A stretch of DNA of 64,000 nt from Straminergon stramineum (Eukaryota; Streptophyta; Bryopsida; Hypnales; Calliergonaceae): positions 16,866,501-16,930,500 of the forward strand of contig OY987268.1 in assembly GCA_963920665.1 (NCBI GenBank). Reading direction: 5' to 3'. Position numbers and translations under genes: made by a program. Under the pieces are notes generated by a model that searched no databases, was not told the DNA's origin, and worked only from the letters and a program-made list of their open reading frames with translations. Positions 44,703 to 57,609 of this stretch are shown piece by piece (positions within the stretch are counted from its first letter, which is position 1; every line of letters starts with the position of its first letter).

Positions 44703-45215
44703 ATCAAAAGGAAGAAAATGTGAAACCCAGTATAAAATTCTGTTGTGCATAAACTAAAACTTCTTCGGTGCTTGACCTATGACCACGGAAGTAGGGTGAC
44801 CTAAGACCGTGGAATATGAAAGTGTGGGATTCAACAACCATAATACAGTAGAATGCAATTAAACCTGTTATGTATATATTTTAAGGGTTTCAAGGACATT
44901 GGGACAAGGCCATTTTGCTTGTATAAGGAATTTAAGAACCCCAATTCATGACCAATATATTATGATTTTACATGTAGGTCACATGCTAGGAATCGGTGGA
45001 GACACAATAGTAAGGAACATAAGGTACATTAAGCTGATGTGAGAGGCAAAATACAGTGAAACATAATGTGAAGTACTAGTAGACTGGAGATTGGTTTAGG
45101 GTGCAAATTCACATGTATAATTGAAGCGCATGTAGTGGCCCTTGTAGTCTCACTACATCTTCAATGATGAGTACAATAAACACACACAGTGTTCATTCTT
45201 CGTAGAAATATAATC

Positions 45216-48200
45216 CTAATTTGATCCCAAATGATTTAGTATCCCACTGAGAAGGACTTCCTTGACTTCCTTGAAACTGAAACTCGCGGCATGAATGAAG
45301 CCATCTGATGTAGATTGGAGGTTGCAAATGACAGTGAAGACAAAGTAAAGATGCTTACAATTTGCCCAGGTTCCACACTTTCCAAGGCACTTCAGCTTCA
45401 TCTCCTTGAAATATGGGCAGGTACAATCTGGGAATGATGAGATTGTAAGCATATACTTTTCAGTTCGAGGCTCTACACCAGAAATGAGGGAGACTATGCA
45501 ACCAAATCCAGGATGAGGAACCATGGTTACCCTTTGAATGTGTGCAATAAGAGTCAAGGCCGAAGCACAATTGTTCTGGTGCTTAGTTGTTGGGGCCTTC
45601 GGGTTGCGACGAATGACTTTGCCCGCTCGAATGTTGGGATGCTCATCAGGTAGAGATGGAACAGGGTAGCCACGCACCAAATCGATGCCTGCTTCTCCAC
45701 CAAACAGTCTTCGGGGTGAAATGAGTTGACGCTGCGGAAGTTGGAAACCGGCTACTTCGAAGGCTAGAATCTTGGCCTTCGAGAGTTTGGTGCCCATTTG
45801 AACTAGCCATATGATTGGAATAGGGGGTCTTGATACCACCCATTTTCTACGTGTTCCCTTGACACAGCGTTCAATGTCGTCGTTGCAGAAGAAAAATTGC
45901 ATACGTTCATTACAATTCTTTCTATAATTCACCATCATACCTGTGTAAGTGGGCGCTGTTGTTGCCATGTTGTTGTGGACTATTTTGGCTATACAATTCT
46001 TTCTAGTAATTGCTTGAAGTGCGAAGTACGCCTTTGCTGATGTCTTGGGTAATCGAGCAATGTGCCATTGCATCTCATCACAGACACTCTCTTGAATTGC
46101 TGACACATGAGTTGAGGTCTGAGCAATATTCTGGCCTAAGTTTTCCTCATCCAACATCACGTCACTAGTGTGCACATCTATCATTGGAGCAACGTCTTCA
46201 AGAATTGGATTCAAATCTTCTGCACTTCGTGTGCCTCTCCATGATCTTGTCTGAATGCGAGGATGAGAGAAATTTACCTTGTCTGGTCTGTGAGAATCGT
46301 ATTCGCAACCAAGTGGCATGTCTGCCTTTCTTTTCTGTGACCCAAAAACTTCTTCACCTTCTAAATGGATCTCTCTATTCAGAAATTCTGCCACTTCAGA
46401 GATGTTTGAAATAGCATCCGTTAGAGCCTTGGGATTTCCAGTCCGCTCAGCCGATTGCTGGGCAACACGTAATAGTAATTCTTCCTTCCCTGGTCCTGTC
46501 TCGGCTTGATTCCCCTTGAGGTACTGATAATATCGGACCATTTGCATGAAAGCTCTAACAAAATCGTCCACCGTGGCAATGTATAAATCATTTCCACGAT
46601 TTCCAGATTGCTGTAGCCACTTGTTGTGGACAGTCTCAACTAAGTTGCAGGATAGCATTTGTGCAAGCTCCAATTCTGTAAGATTCTAGAAAATGCAGAA
46701 TTGAAATACCATAATTAGATCTTTGTACACTTCAATGCAATCAATATTCGGGACAGAAGAAAGTAGGCTACCAATAGAGCTCATCGACAGTCCAACCGCC
46801 CTGCAATGCTTTCTTAAAACTTCTCCATTGAAGCACATTGTCTAATCAGAAGAGCTTGTACAGTTTGCGTGAGGGTACCCTATGAATGGCCCCTCTCAGC
46901 ACCGAAACGGCCCCGAGGGGTAGTCGAGCCATGCACCACTTATCCAGCAGTGGTTCAAGGAATTCAATAGCCAATCTATAAACGAATGATAAATCCATGA
47001 TCCTAGGTATTTAGGTAACCCCACTTGGCCCCGACAGACTCTTCAGGATATAGTTCTCATGCATGATTGACTTCAACAATGACGACATCTTATGAATGGT
47101 GTACAACCTAGGGTAAAGCCATTCCCCAATTTCAAGAGACAAAACAATGGCGGGGCCTATAAGAAGACCTGAAGAACTCAAGATAGATATAACAATATCA
47201 AAATGATTAGGAAGTGAAAGTCATGTAGTTCAAAGACTTACTAGTTGCATGAAACCACCCCATTGGCGATAACGGAAATGCCAAAATGAAAGCCATAGCT
47301 CCAATCGATGGAGTCCTTCTTCGGTAGTAGCTCCTGATGACAACCACCATGCCTTAATAGCAAGGTAATGCATTTCGGACTCTTCAGGAGACGTAGCATT
47401 CTTGTACTGTTTGCATAGCATACGATGTTGATCCTACATGTCCCCACGAATTTCAGCCTTTGTATGCTTTTCCATAGACTGAGACCAATAGAAGAGGCAT
47501 GTTCTTTCTCGATTTTCCATTGGCTCGGCAATGTCACCAGAACCATAGACCATCCTTAAAGCATTCCAATTCGCTTGAGCACTGTCAGCCATGAATCCTT
47601 TGAACTGAGTCATTGGTACATCATTTCTTTCAAGTACAGAATTCAAATTCTTCCAGAACAAAATTTGTGCTACGCAATCTTCAGATTGCATGTCGCAACA
47701 TGCAATGGTCATCACACGACAATACGAAGAGTCATAAACATGACATGCCATAGTTGTCCACCCTCTAACACGCTTGACGTGATCAAACATGATCCAAGAA
47801 TCTTGAAGGTCCCCTCTAGTTTGCATGCGCTTCACCAAGTCGACTCCGCTACCTGGCCCCACTTTAGACATTTTGAAGACGAATACTTTATCAACATCTG
47901 TCCCCTGACCTAGAAATTTACTTTCTTGAACGAAGGCCCAGGCACTCGATCCCCTCAACTTCGTAATGCTATCTATCACTCCAAATCTCCTCAAATATTT
48001 AAAGGAAGTCACCTCGTTCCGTATACTTGGAGAGCTGAAATATTTGCATTTGTCCAATACAGGAACTAGGGCAGCAAAGTCCAAGGTCTGCGGCAGGTCC
48101 CCATCCGGACGTAAAAGTAGTTCACCAAATAGTTCCTTAGTAGCCTCCATCACAATAGAAGAATTGGTCGCTGACGATGTTTTCTCCAACTACTCACCAA

Positions 48201-49335
48201 TGAGAGTTCGCGTTTTCTCCTGCATGTCTCTAAGTTCACCATCTTTAACCGGATGTTCATGAATTCCAAGATGAACAAACGCCCTAGTGAATTTCGGGTT
48301 TCCACCAACATAATAAACCCGCGCATTACACCGCGCAATACACGATGGTGCCTCTTTGCAGATTTTACATACAAGTGTGGAATCTACGGGATGCGTACAT
48401 CCAACCTCAAGTGGAGTGGGTGCTAGACCTTCCCATTCCAATTCATTGACCTCCTTCACTCGGTGAGCGCGACTAAGGAACGCACACTCAGTGTTCATAC
48501 ACTTAAGATGGCCTAAGCAAACTGACGTGCGGAACGATAAGCCTTGACGGTTGATTATGTTTGTTGTGACAGTCTTGGACCAAACATGTCCATCGTATCG
48601 CTTATCCATTCCAACCATTTGCTTGGCTTGAGATGGAGCCCCAAGATTGTCTAATGCTGGCAACTCAAAAACTACATCGCCATTAAAAGTTGGTGGCAAC
48701 ACCGTCACTCTATGAATGTCAATAGTGTCGTAATCAATTTTGGACAAAGCATTCCTGCAACCTTTTAAGTTACGGAGACCTCTCAAACAGTCAAGGACAG
48801 ATGCTGCAGATATATTCTGGACATCTAGGTCTTCGGTCGCATTCTCTTTTGACGCACCTAAGTTTTGCGAAGTCAGCACCGCAAGAAGAGTCTCAGAGTT
48901 AGAAGGTGGTTCAGGGGAATTGACATCTGAATCAGAACTCAAGTAGGTGACTTTCTCAGAATGACCTTCAACCTTAACATGAATTAAGGGAGGAGTTTTA
49001 TAAGACAAAGTAGAGGACCGGTTGAATGTCACTCCGTCATTGGAATTTGAACCATGAAAAATACGGATGCCGTAGGCCCTATACTTTCCGGATTTTAATT
49101 TCCAGAAAGTGTTCTCCCCACTAGATGCCGGTAATTGTCCGACAGTGTGAGTAAGAACACTTGACTCACTTTCATAAATTTCCTCATCGACATGGATCAA
49201 ATCCAATCTCAATTGGAACCTAAGACTTAATCTAACCGCCGACACTTCGGCATGTCCGCCTTGTTCCACCAGGAAAACGATAGGTACCCCTTCACCATTT
49301 GCAGTGATAACAACCATATCAATGAAGTCCGCCAT
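45216..49335 (-). CDS. MULE-type transposase, interrupted by in-frame TAG codons
   Basis: This should cut and paste the surrounding element. It starts at ATG 49335 (TCGATGGCGGAC). Residues about 255-375 form a Cys/His-rich DNA-binding region ending HLGIHEHPV, like WRKY-GCM1/FLYWCH-type fingers of MULEs. After an in-frame TAG (48190-48192) the frame continues through SWIMFDHVKRV, a WKNLNSVL helix and FKGFMADSAQANWNAL, which holds the likely second catalytic Asp, then RERTCLFYW. A second in-frame TAG (47434-47436) precedes the helical stretch AIKAWWLSSGATTEEGLHRL. The exon ends at a GTAAGT donor near 47243. A further exon of uncertain limits lies near 46970-46860. The last exon (about 46680-45216) ends in a SWIM finger (CTCPYF...CKHLYFVF). 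Both stops fit former Gln codons. The family call is strong. Confidence 0.8.
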
Positions 49336-51021
49336 CGAACTCAAGTCCGATCTCCCAGCACTCCTTTCTAACCCAATACAATGTAACTTGTACTACAAAT
49401 GACTCTCTACATCAACTTCAGAACATGACATACTAAGTATAAGTAATGGAACATGAAGGAACAACACAAAGGCCATAAGTGAGCACATCTGTAAAGCACT
49501 TCTTCGGAAATCATTCAGAATGGTTACCGCTACAATCTCCTGAAACGAAAGGGAAGTGTGACATCTTCTAGAATGAGCAAAGAAGATGGTAAGACACCTC
49601 AGAAAACATTGAAATAGAAAGTGCAGATAAAAGCATGGGTCATCTTGAACCATTTACGAATTAATGCATGCACTCACTGAACCTAGGAACACGCTGACGG
49701 CTTCATATTTAAGGGAAGGTGACGGTTCATTGATTGCATGTGACTACGAATATACTAGATGCCTGATTATTAGTAGACGTCAAAAAGAACATCCACTAAA
49801 AATATATAGTAGTACTCATCAAATATGGAATCATGTATATAACAATATATTAGTTGCGTCATTTAGATGAAAATGACTAATTTTATTCCATGCATCCAGT
49901 ATGTCAAAAATTCCTCACTAGAATAATATTCTGAAGAGCCACCATGCGTCATCCTAAATAAGGATGATTTCCCTACAAAGTAACTATGATCAGAAGCCAC
50001 GAATCAACAGCACAAGGCTATAAACGAAATTATCACTTTCATAAAATATTTAAATAAATATATGCCTCCAAAAGTTTATTATAAGAAGCCTGGAATAATC
50101 ATTTTGGATAAAAGTCTCATTTATAGTAAACCCATCATAAAAATTTAGATAGAATATAAAGTGGACACAAGTATTGGAAATGAACAATACAAAATTGCAG
50201 AGGGTTTAAGGGATAGACCCTTTCGATATTGTAGCTACATCTACGAAAATATAATAACTCACATCATTAGTAGTCAAAGGAAAAGAATGGATGGATTTTT
50301 ATAATTCTGGAAGAAAGAAAATATAAAATCACATTAGAATTATTACTTGTCAGAAGTAGTCCAATTCAAATAATCCCCATGATAGTTTCCCCGTGTATCC
50401 CTTTGTAATCCTTACACAGTTTAAGTTGGATCTAGGTAGTAATGGAAATGAAATTCGCGACTCATAGAATCATGAACTAGAGAAAGATAGCTGAGTTGAA
50501 TGAAAATGACATAAATCTAAAAAGAAAGTTCTTCTGTGACCCCAAAAATAAACTGTCAAGTACTAAAAGTACTTTTTTGGAACGATCACAGATAAGTCAG
50601 TTTGCGAGACAGGCCAGATATAGTGGGTATCCCATACATATCTCATTACATGCAATTTTCATTCAAAAAATTAACCACAAACATCCACTACACGAGATCA
50701 TGGAGCCAATGGACCTTCAGTCAAATCTTCAAGTGAAGCTCCATTGACAAACAATCCTAAATTGATAACCCAAGCAAGCGATTCCTGTGGGTCTACCAAA
50801 CCTAAAGCCCCGTAGGTTTGGCCGCGATTCCCTCCACGAAGACGCCAACGCCGACGCCGAAGGAAGTACACCCACCGAGGGACTCCTGTCATCAGAGGGA
50901 AGACGGCGCTGACATAGTCTCCTGCTCTTCATTTGCTACACACCAGTTTGGAAGAGCGCGTTGTATGTTCGACTCTTGGTATCGGAAGATTATCCCTTGC
51001 AATTTCTTCATTACAGCAACC
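49336..51021. promoter_or_regulatory. Divergent spacer between the two MULE genes
   Basis: About 1.7 kb separates the two divergent start codons. It is AT-rich up to about 50690 and then more GC-rich. It has no recognised coding sequence and must contain the promoters of both genes. I cannot pick out a convincing TATA box for either. Confidence 0.45.
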
Positions 51022-54000
51022 ATGGTGATGGAACGTAATCTGAGATCACGAAGGAACCACGCTGGAGAAGTCCCTGTCGCAATAGCGGCACTACCGACAT
51101 CAAGCTCGGGAGTAAGTCCTACAACCCAATAATCAAGACATTTCAAAAATCATCACTCTGGTCGTAATGCGCGTAACCCCCATTTCTCTTCAGTAAAACA
51201 GGATCCAATCGGAACAGAGAGGTTTCCCGCAGATGCGCCATAGTGCCACCATTCTCTTTTTTCATGCGAGTATTCTCCTTTCTTACGATTTCAGTTTTTG
51301 CATGAGAGGTCCCTGTGCGGGTATCTGTGCATAGCGTGGGCGACCCCAGGTCCCATCTCGGGACCGAGAGGTCCCAAACAGTGAGAGACCCCATGCATAC
51401 GGCGCCCAGGGGAGGAGCCCGCGGCCCTTTTGATTCCAGTCCCTCACTGTTTGTGGGATTTTTGGTTTCATCTTTTGATTAGTGAAAGCCGACACTATGA
51501 GGCCTGTCGGTCTTCTCCAGGTATTCTCAGTGCCACCCTTTTTTATTTTGATGAGAGTATTTTACTTTCTTGCGATTTCAGTTTTTGCGTGAGAGGTCCC
51601 TGTGCAGGTATTTGTGCATAGCGTGGGTGACCCTGGGTCCCCTCTTGGGCCCGAGAGGTCCCACACAGTGAGAGACCCCTTGCATACCGAGCGCAGGGGA
51701 GGAGCCCGCGGCCCCTTTGATTCCAGTCCCTCACTGTCTATGGGATTTTTGGTTTCATCTTTTGTTTCGCGAATGCTCATGCTTTCAGGCCTGTCGGGTT
51801 TCTCCAGGTATTCTCACTGCCACCCTTTTTTATTTCGATGAGAGTATTTTACTTTCTTGCGATTTCAGTTTTTGCGTGAGAGGTCCCTGTGCGGGTATCT
51901 GTGCATAGCGTGGGTGACCCCGGGTCCCCTCTCGGGCCCGAGAGGGAATCCAGCCTTGGTCCCTATATGCGTATTACCGTATTCTATATGATGTGCATGC
52001 ATTCCAAATTTGAATTTGCGCTTGGTGGGCTTCCATAATCCTGAGATATTCTTCATCAAGGGGGATTCTACGTAAGAGTTCTGGACATCGAGGGATCACA
52101 TGATTGGGCTTCACGTTTTATTCCGTGTTTCTCCTCATGATTTTGTCATAACTGGAGTTGGTTTGATTCAGGACATTCCGGCTACCCTAGACAATGTTGT
52201 CATTGATGGGATTGAAGGATGCGGGGACATAGCAACAGTTGCAGAAGTGCCTCTTGAGGTTTTCGTGGAGATGGAAACGATTGAGTTACCACCTCCTGAT
52301 ATTCTGGAAAATCCATTACCGAGACCGAGGGTAAGCTTGGACGCGTTAATACGGGACTTAGACACAGACAATGAGGACATGTCCAGTCAAGGAGAGTCAT
52401 CACCTCCTCATTCCTCTTGCACCAACGTAGGAGATGACCAGGATCTGGAGGTCGATTACGTCACTGAGGAGATGACAGAGTATTGCACATGCAACCATGT
52501 GGATGTAGAGGTCACATCCGGCGTAGTGTCTAATGCTGATATTCTTATATTTTGTTGTGGATAGTACAGGTCTCTTACTGAGGCTTGTGTTTGTGCTGTT
52601 TGATGCGGATTGAGTACTTTCATAGCGCTTACTTTGAGATAACACGAATGAGTACTTGAACAATTGTTTCTTTTATTATTATTATGAGACTCCCATTTTC
52701 GTCTTCTGATTTCATTTTCTTGTGACCAAATGAAGCTGATTTGTCATTTGAATTATGATTTAATTATACTTCTCTGCTCAATACAGAACATTACTTCATC
52801 AGGACCTCTTCACTCTCGGACGAGGTCCAGTGGGTCAACGATGGTGGATGTGGGTTCACAACCAGGCATTGGCTCGGACGTGGAAATGGATGACGGTGTG
52901 GAGGACCACCTTCTTGGAGGTCAGCATCACTACATGGAGGATGACATCAAGAAGTCCCAAACAATGGACACAGTGTCTATCATTTTGAGTTTGCGGTTGA
53001 CCACCTCTGATCTCTCCCGCATGCGGATTCCCCTTTGCCGACTAGTGCCTATGCCTATGGTCCGACCAACACTCTCTTGCGATCTTACATTGCTTGAGAA
53101 TCAGTTTAGCCATGGATATGAAGAAGGCGCGAGGGTTTTTTATGTCTCCATTTCGGATGAAGATGGTCAGACAGCAGTTTTCTCCGATAGAGAGAAAGAT
53201 GAGTGGGGGCCCATATGGAATTCGGTGAATGATCAGTTCAATCTTTCTTTGAAGTCCAAGGTTGCTCTAAAGCACTTAGTGGACTACAAGTTCTTCGTCT
53301 GTGATGGGAATCACAGACGTATAGCTTGGATGAACCATATTAGCCGACTTCATCGAATAAAGAGGGATTGGCATATTTCAATGGACTCCATTGTACTTGA
53401 TACACGGAATCGTATCGGGGTGGCAATGCAGGCAATGCATGACATCAACAAGTACGCCTTACCTACTTGGATTAAACCAACTGAACTTATTACACATCTT
53501 CATTTTCATTTGAATTCTTGGTTTTATTTTTTTCATTGGCACCTCATATGCTGGAGTGGTATGGTATGACAGGCATACTGAAAACTCTCATGTCAAGACA
53601 AACCTCGTACACACATTGTATCGAGTGCAAAAATACGGAGTCATGGATCTCAAGAAGTTCAACGAGCTTCTCAGTCAAGATGACATTAAAACCTGCCAGC
53701 AGAATACACGGAGGACATGGTATTCTATGCCCCTAGAAGTCTTCACTTCCTTCATCTTCAAGGTAAAATATGATTCCTTTACTAGTTGGTTATCATTTCA
53801 ATGCAAATTAATATCTCATTGTTCTTTCCTTCACTTTTCTGTCCGAGCACACCTTGTTCTTATGTGCTACGCTTGCTATTTCAGCAAGAAATCGCAGCAG
53901 CTGCTGATGCTGTCGTTCGAAAATACAACGAGGAGACTGCGGACGATGAGATGTCCAAAGAGGGAGTTGCAACAGCAATGCGGTGTTCAATTAAGGAAAC

Positions 54001-57000
54001 CACGGAGAAGCTGTACAAGAAGTTATCAAAGATTGTAGCGGTGGCCAACCTTGCACTTGGAAGAGATTAGTTGGAAGAGGTACAGTCCACTCATAGTTGA
54101 ATTCAGAGGATTGAAACTCTACTCTTGTCTTCTGTTTCTAAACAAGTGTTCTTTGCTTGGACACAGATTGAACGGCACTGGAGCCTATACTCCAGCCCCG
54201 AGTTGACCTTAGAAAAGTTGCAAATGATTGCGACAGCCAACGTCAATGTGATGTTCAAGATTAAGTGGTTGAAATGGATCAATGCCTCAGCTCCTACTCG
54301 AGAGACATGCCGCTTCCCACCGCATCCTGTGAATGAGGAAAAATTACAGGTTTTCCTTAGTAAGGCATGTTGGTATGCAGGGGTAATATTTTTTTCTATG
54401 AATTCCTACCCCTCGTCAGAGTACCATAAATAATTCCAGTTGCTATCTTCACATTCCTTTAATCTAGTATACAAAAAAATCTACTGTTCTTACTCACTTT
54501 ACAATGGATGGTGATCCCCATGTACAAGCAGATTGAGGAGACAGCTACTGAGATGTTCGACTCCATAATCCAGGCAGATAATATAACCGTGGACTTCTCT
54601 ATTGCTACTGAGCCGCAAACACTCTCCAAGTATTTGGAGGGGTGGAGAATGAAGCTTTGGGATCATGCTTATACGGGTACGTTCAAGGGTGCCGACGCCT
54701 TCAAAAAGTCAGACTCCTTCAAGGACTTCAGGGGATCCGTATTGGCAGTTAAACACGTGATATACAGGTACATGTCTCTCTGATTAACCATTCCTTTCTC
54801 TTCCTCTAATTTTGAATGTGCCTTCACAGTCGACGAAGAACTACCAATGTAGATGTGTCCAGTCTAATTGAGTGGTCTAGGATCTTTTCTAATGGAGCTG
54901 GTTCTATTTCTCTTAAATTTTTTTGTGATGTACACTGAGACATGCGGTCGCTTCCATATATTCTAAACTTCTATTGCAATTTGGTCTTACACACACCAAA
55001 CTACTCTTCCATGAAGTGAGATAGACTAACATGAAAAATTCATTTGTAGGTACTTCAAGTTCGAGTTATATGGCAAGAAAGCCCTTGCAAAGGCTGATTT
55101 GCCCCCATTTCTCACCACGTGGCTGGATCGATCCTCCGCAGACTATATGTTTTCGCCCACACAGTTGAAGAACTGGACGAGCTCTCATTTGCAGGCTTGC
55201 CCTTGGTACCTGGAGTGCAACTTCGGGATCACGCCACCGGAAGAGGAGATTCTTTTTCAGAGGCTCAAGGATACCGCCATTGTTGAGTCAGAGTTCGATG
55301 AATTCGCCAGATTAGACCCGGAGGCACGAGATAGGGCCATCAAGAGGTGTGAAGCGTCTAACAAGAGGAAATTGGAGAAATTGGAGGATGCCAAGAAGAA
55401 GACCGAGGAAAACAAGAGGAAGAGACTTGCTGCCCAAGCTGAGAAGGATCAAGAGAAGGCTAAGAAGAAGGGCACGAAGAGGAAGGCTGAGACACCATTG
55501 CAGGAACCGGCTACTAGTGCAGTTGATATGAAAGAAGGGTCGTCCGGTTTTTCCCTAACTCAAGAGCGTTTGGTGCATGGATTGACACCAACAACTCATA
55601 ATCTAGACCCTATTCCGGATATTGATGAGTGCATCTTGAACTTGGCCCTGGGTAATCTTCAAGGCACGAAAAAGGCCTATGACGACGTCCTATCCTTCTT
55701 GGCCATGGTAAGCCCTTCATCTCTTCCTGTGTCCACCGTGCCTCTATCATTTTCAAAAACCTAAACCACCATTACATCACACATCTCTTCTTTTGTTGGC
55801 TCTAAACCGCGGCTTTGTTTACTATAGTGACGTTTGTATTTCAATATACATTTTTTAATATCATATCCTCCTTCGTTTTTTGTCACTAACACTTTTCCGT
55901 GCAGCATTCCAGTGACAAAGATCGCTACTTCAACGGGGTCCTCGATTCCCAATCAGATGTGGACTTGATCATCGTGGATGTTCCCGAAGGTCTCCATGTG
56001 CCTACCATATCAGTTCCACCTGGCCCCATTCCTAAGTAGAACAAGTTCACATCTCAATGGTTAGTTCCAGTTTTTGACTTCGCTCAAGAGTTTTTGCACA
56101 ACAGCGGTGGTATGTTGGTGATGTATCCAGCCCCCTGTGTTCCCCACAGAAGCCACATACTCGGATGTTGCAAAGAGTATAACTTCAGAATACTCATCAC
56201 TTGGTTTGGCATGAATCATCTTCACTTAACCTCACCTGCTGATCCCACTAAGACGATAAGAGACCTTTTAGACTCCTAAATACTTCTCATGCATTTTCTC
56301 ATCAACTGTACCGGATTTCTTACTTCTTCTGCCTACAGACAATGAGGTTTGCCATCTCCCTAGTGGTCAAGGAATGTGGACCAAAGACACAGGAGGAATT
56401 TCCTTTCCAGTTCGTCCCATCCCACGATGTAGTGGGTGTTAATGTGGGACGGGACGACATCCTCCAGAATTTTTGTAACAAGGAGGACGTCACCATGAAT
56501 GGCAACAAACCGTAGCGGGGTCCTCGGGAAAAGGCTCGGCAGTTCATGCAAATGCTTATAGAAGCATGCTCTGAACCTGGGGACGTCGTCGTCGACTGCA
56601 CTGCATCTACAGGTACTTGTTGTTTTCTTTGTTCAACTAATTTATGTCAAATTATTGGATAATATAGCTATTTCGATGTCTTGGACTTTAACTTCTCTTG
56701 GATGCTAGTAGGGGCCAGCATTCAAGCTTGTCGTGCCACACGTCGACACATTCTAGCATTTGAGGAGGACAAGGCTATCTTTGATGCCCTCATTGCTCCA
56801 GTCATGCGCACGGTTCCAAAACCGCCATCGCCACACCCTCCTACAGCCGCTCTAGATCTTGACGACTTGGATGTACCGGTCCAAGCTATTGTCAAGACAT
56901 CACGATTCAGTAAGTAAGTTTTCCTCTGAGTTCTATGGTTTAAATTTACTATTTTCTTCATGGGTTCATTTGATCTAATACTTTGTTCACTTGTTTTGAT

Positions 57001-57264
57001 AGGCAAGACCCGACAGTGAAGAACTCTAAGAAGGTTCCATTTTTTTCCAACCCTCGATTTTTCCCAAGTACCCCTAAGCCATTTCAACTGCCCGTGTATG
57101 CTAAGGCGGTTTCCAAGAATTTCATTGCCCTAAATCCGAGGCCAACTTCTAGGGCCCATTTGGTAGATTCTCGTGTACTGGAGTTCGTAGATGATTGTGC
57201 TGCAGAATTAGATTCACAAACATCAGATAGTGAGGGTAGTTCGACCTCAGCCCACTTCGGCTGA
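51022..57264 (+). CDS. ParB/sulfiredoxin-like plus DNA methyltransferase-like fusion carried by the MULE
   Basis: This multi-exon gene is probably a transposon-encoded DNA-modifying protein. Exon 1 (51022-51111, context AACCATGG) ends at GTAAGT. Exon 2 starts at 52172 in phase. Exon 3 (from 52787) holds FFVCDGNHRRIAW (about 53293-53331), the GxHRxxA signature of the ParB/sulfiredoxin fold, followed in later exons by helical segments. An exon near 55050-55707 ends in a Lys/Glu coiled coil with nuclear-signal-like clusters. Then come DLIIVDVPEG at 55962-55991 (motif IV position, normally DPPY/W), then NFRILITWFGMNHLHLTSP, and finally GDVVVDCTASTG (56579-56612) spliced to 56712 (ASIQACRATRRHILAFEED), a good motif I for binding S-adenosylmethionine. 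IV before I is the permuted beta-class order. In-frame TAGs occur at 54068, 56037 and 56513. Frame in the 56338-56612 exon is partly ambiguous. Activity is unproven. Confidence 0.7.
51241..51960. repeat. 287-bp tandem direct repeat in intron 1 of the methyltransferase-like gene
   Basis: Landmark TCAGTTTTTG recurs at 51291, 51578 and 51865, exactly 287 bp apart each time. The units (about 2.5 copies) are GC-richer than their surroundings and include gagaggtccctgtgcgggta, agcgtgggtgacccc and gaggagcccgcggccc. Each unit also carries a GTATTCTCA / CCACC block. They lie wholly within the first intron, just downstream of the start codon. Open frames across them are repeats of one another and not genes. 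Confidence 0.85.
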
Positions 57265-57609
57265 AATATTGTTGTACACCACTATGGTATTTTCAGTGCA
57301 TGTTGGTGATTGACTATTTCTAAATTTCTCCTTTCTTTCCTATTTGAAGTCTACTTATATCATTTGAATGTTCGTGGCTCTAAATTAGATGATGTTATTC
57401 ATAGTGATTTGAGGTTGCACTACCAAAATTGATTTAAAATCCTAAAACCCTAAACCTCTCACGTGACCTAAACCCACGGTTGTAGGTAGACTACACCTGC
57501 ACGATTATAGGACAATTGTTTCTACAGAAAATGGGACCCTAAATCCTAACCACTTTTCAATTAAATGGAGCCCTAAAACGTAATCTTAGCCTTTTTCCGA
57601 TGTCTTTCC

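Noticed and set aside
51430..51908. Repeated 63-codon frames in the 287-bp units as small genes
   Set aside because: They recur only because the DNA repeats, lie inside an intron, and match no protein.
45216..57264. Alternative genetic code (TAG = Gln) for the host
   Set aside because: Host genes in the window end with TAG or TAA in the normal way, e.g. HSP20 copy 2 ends in TAG at the expected length.
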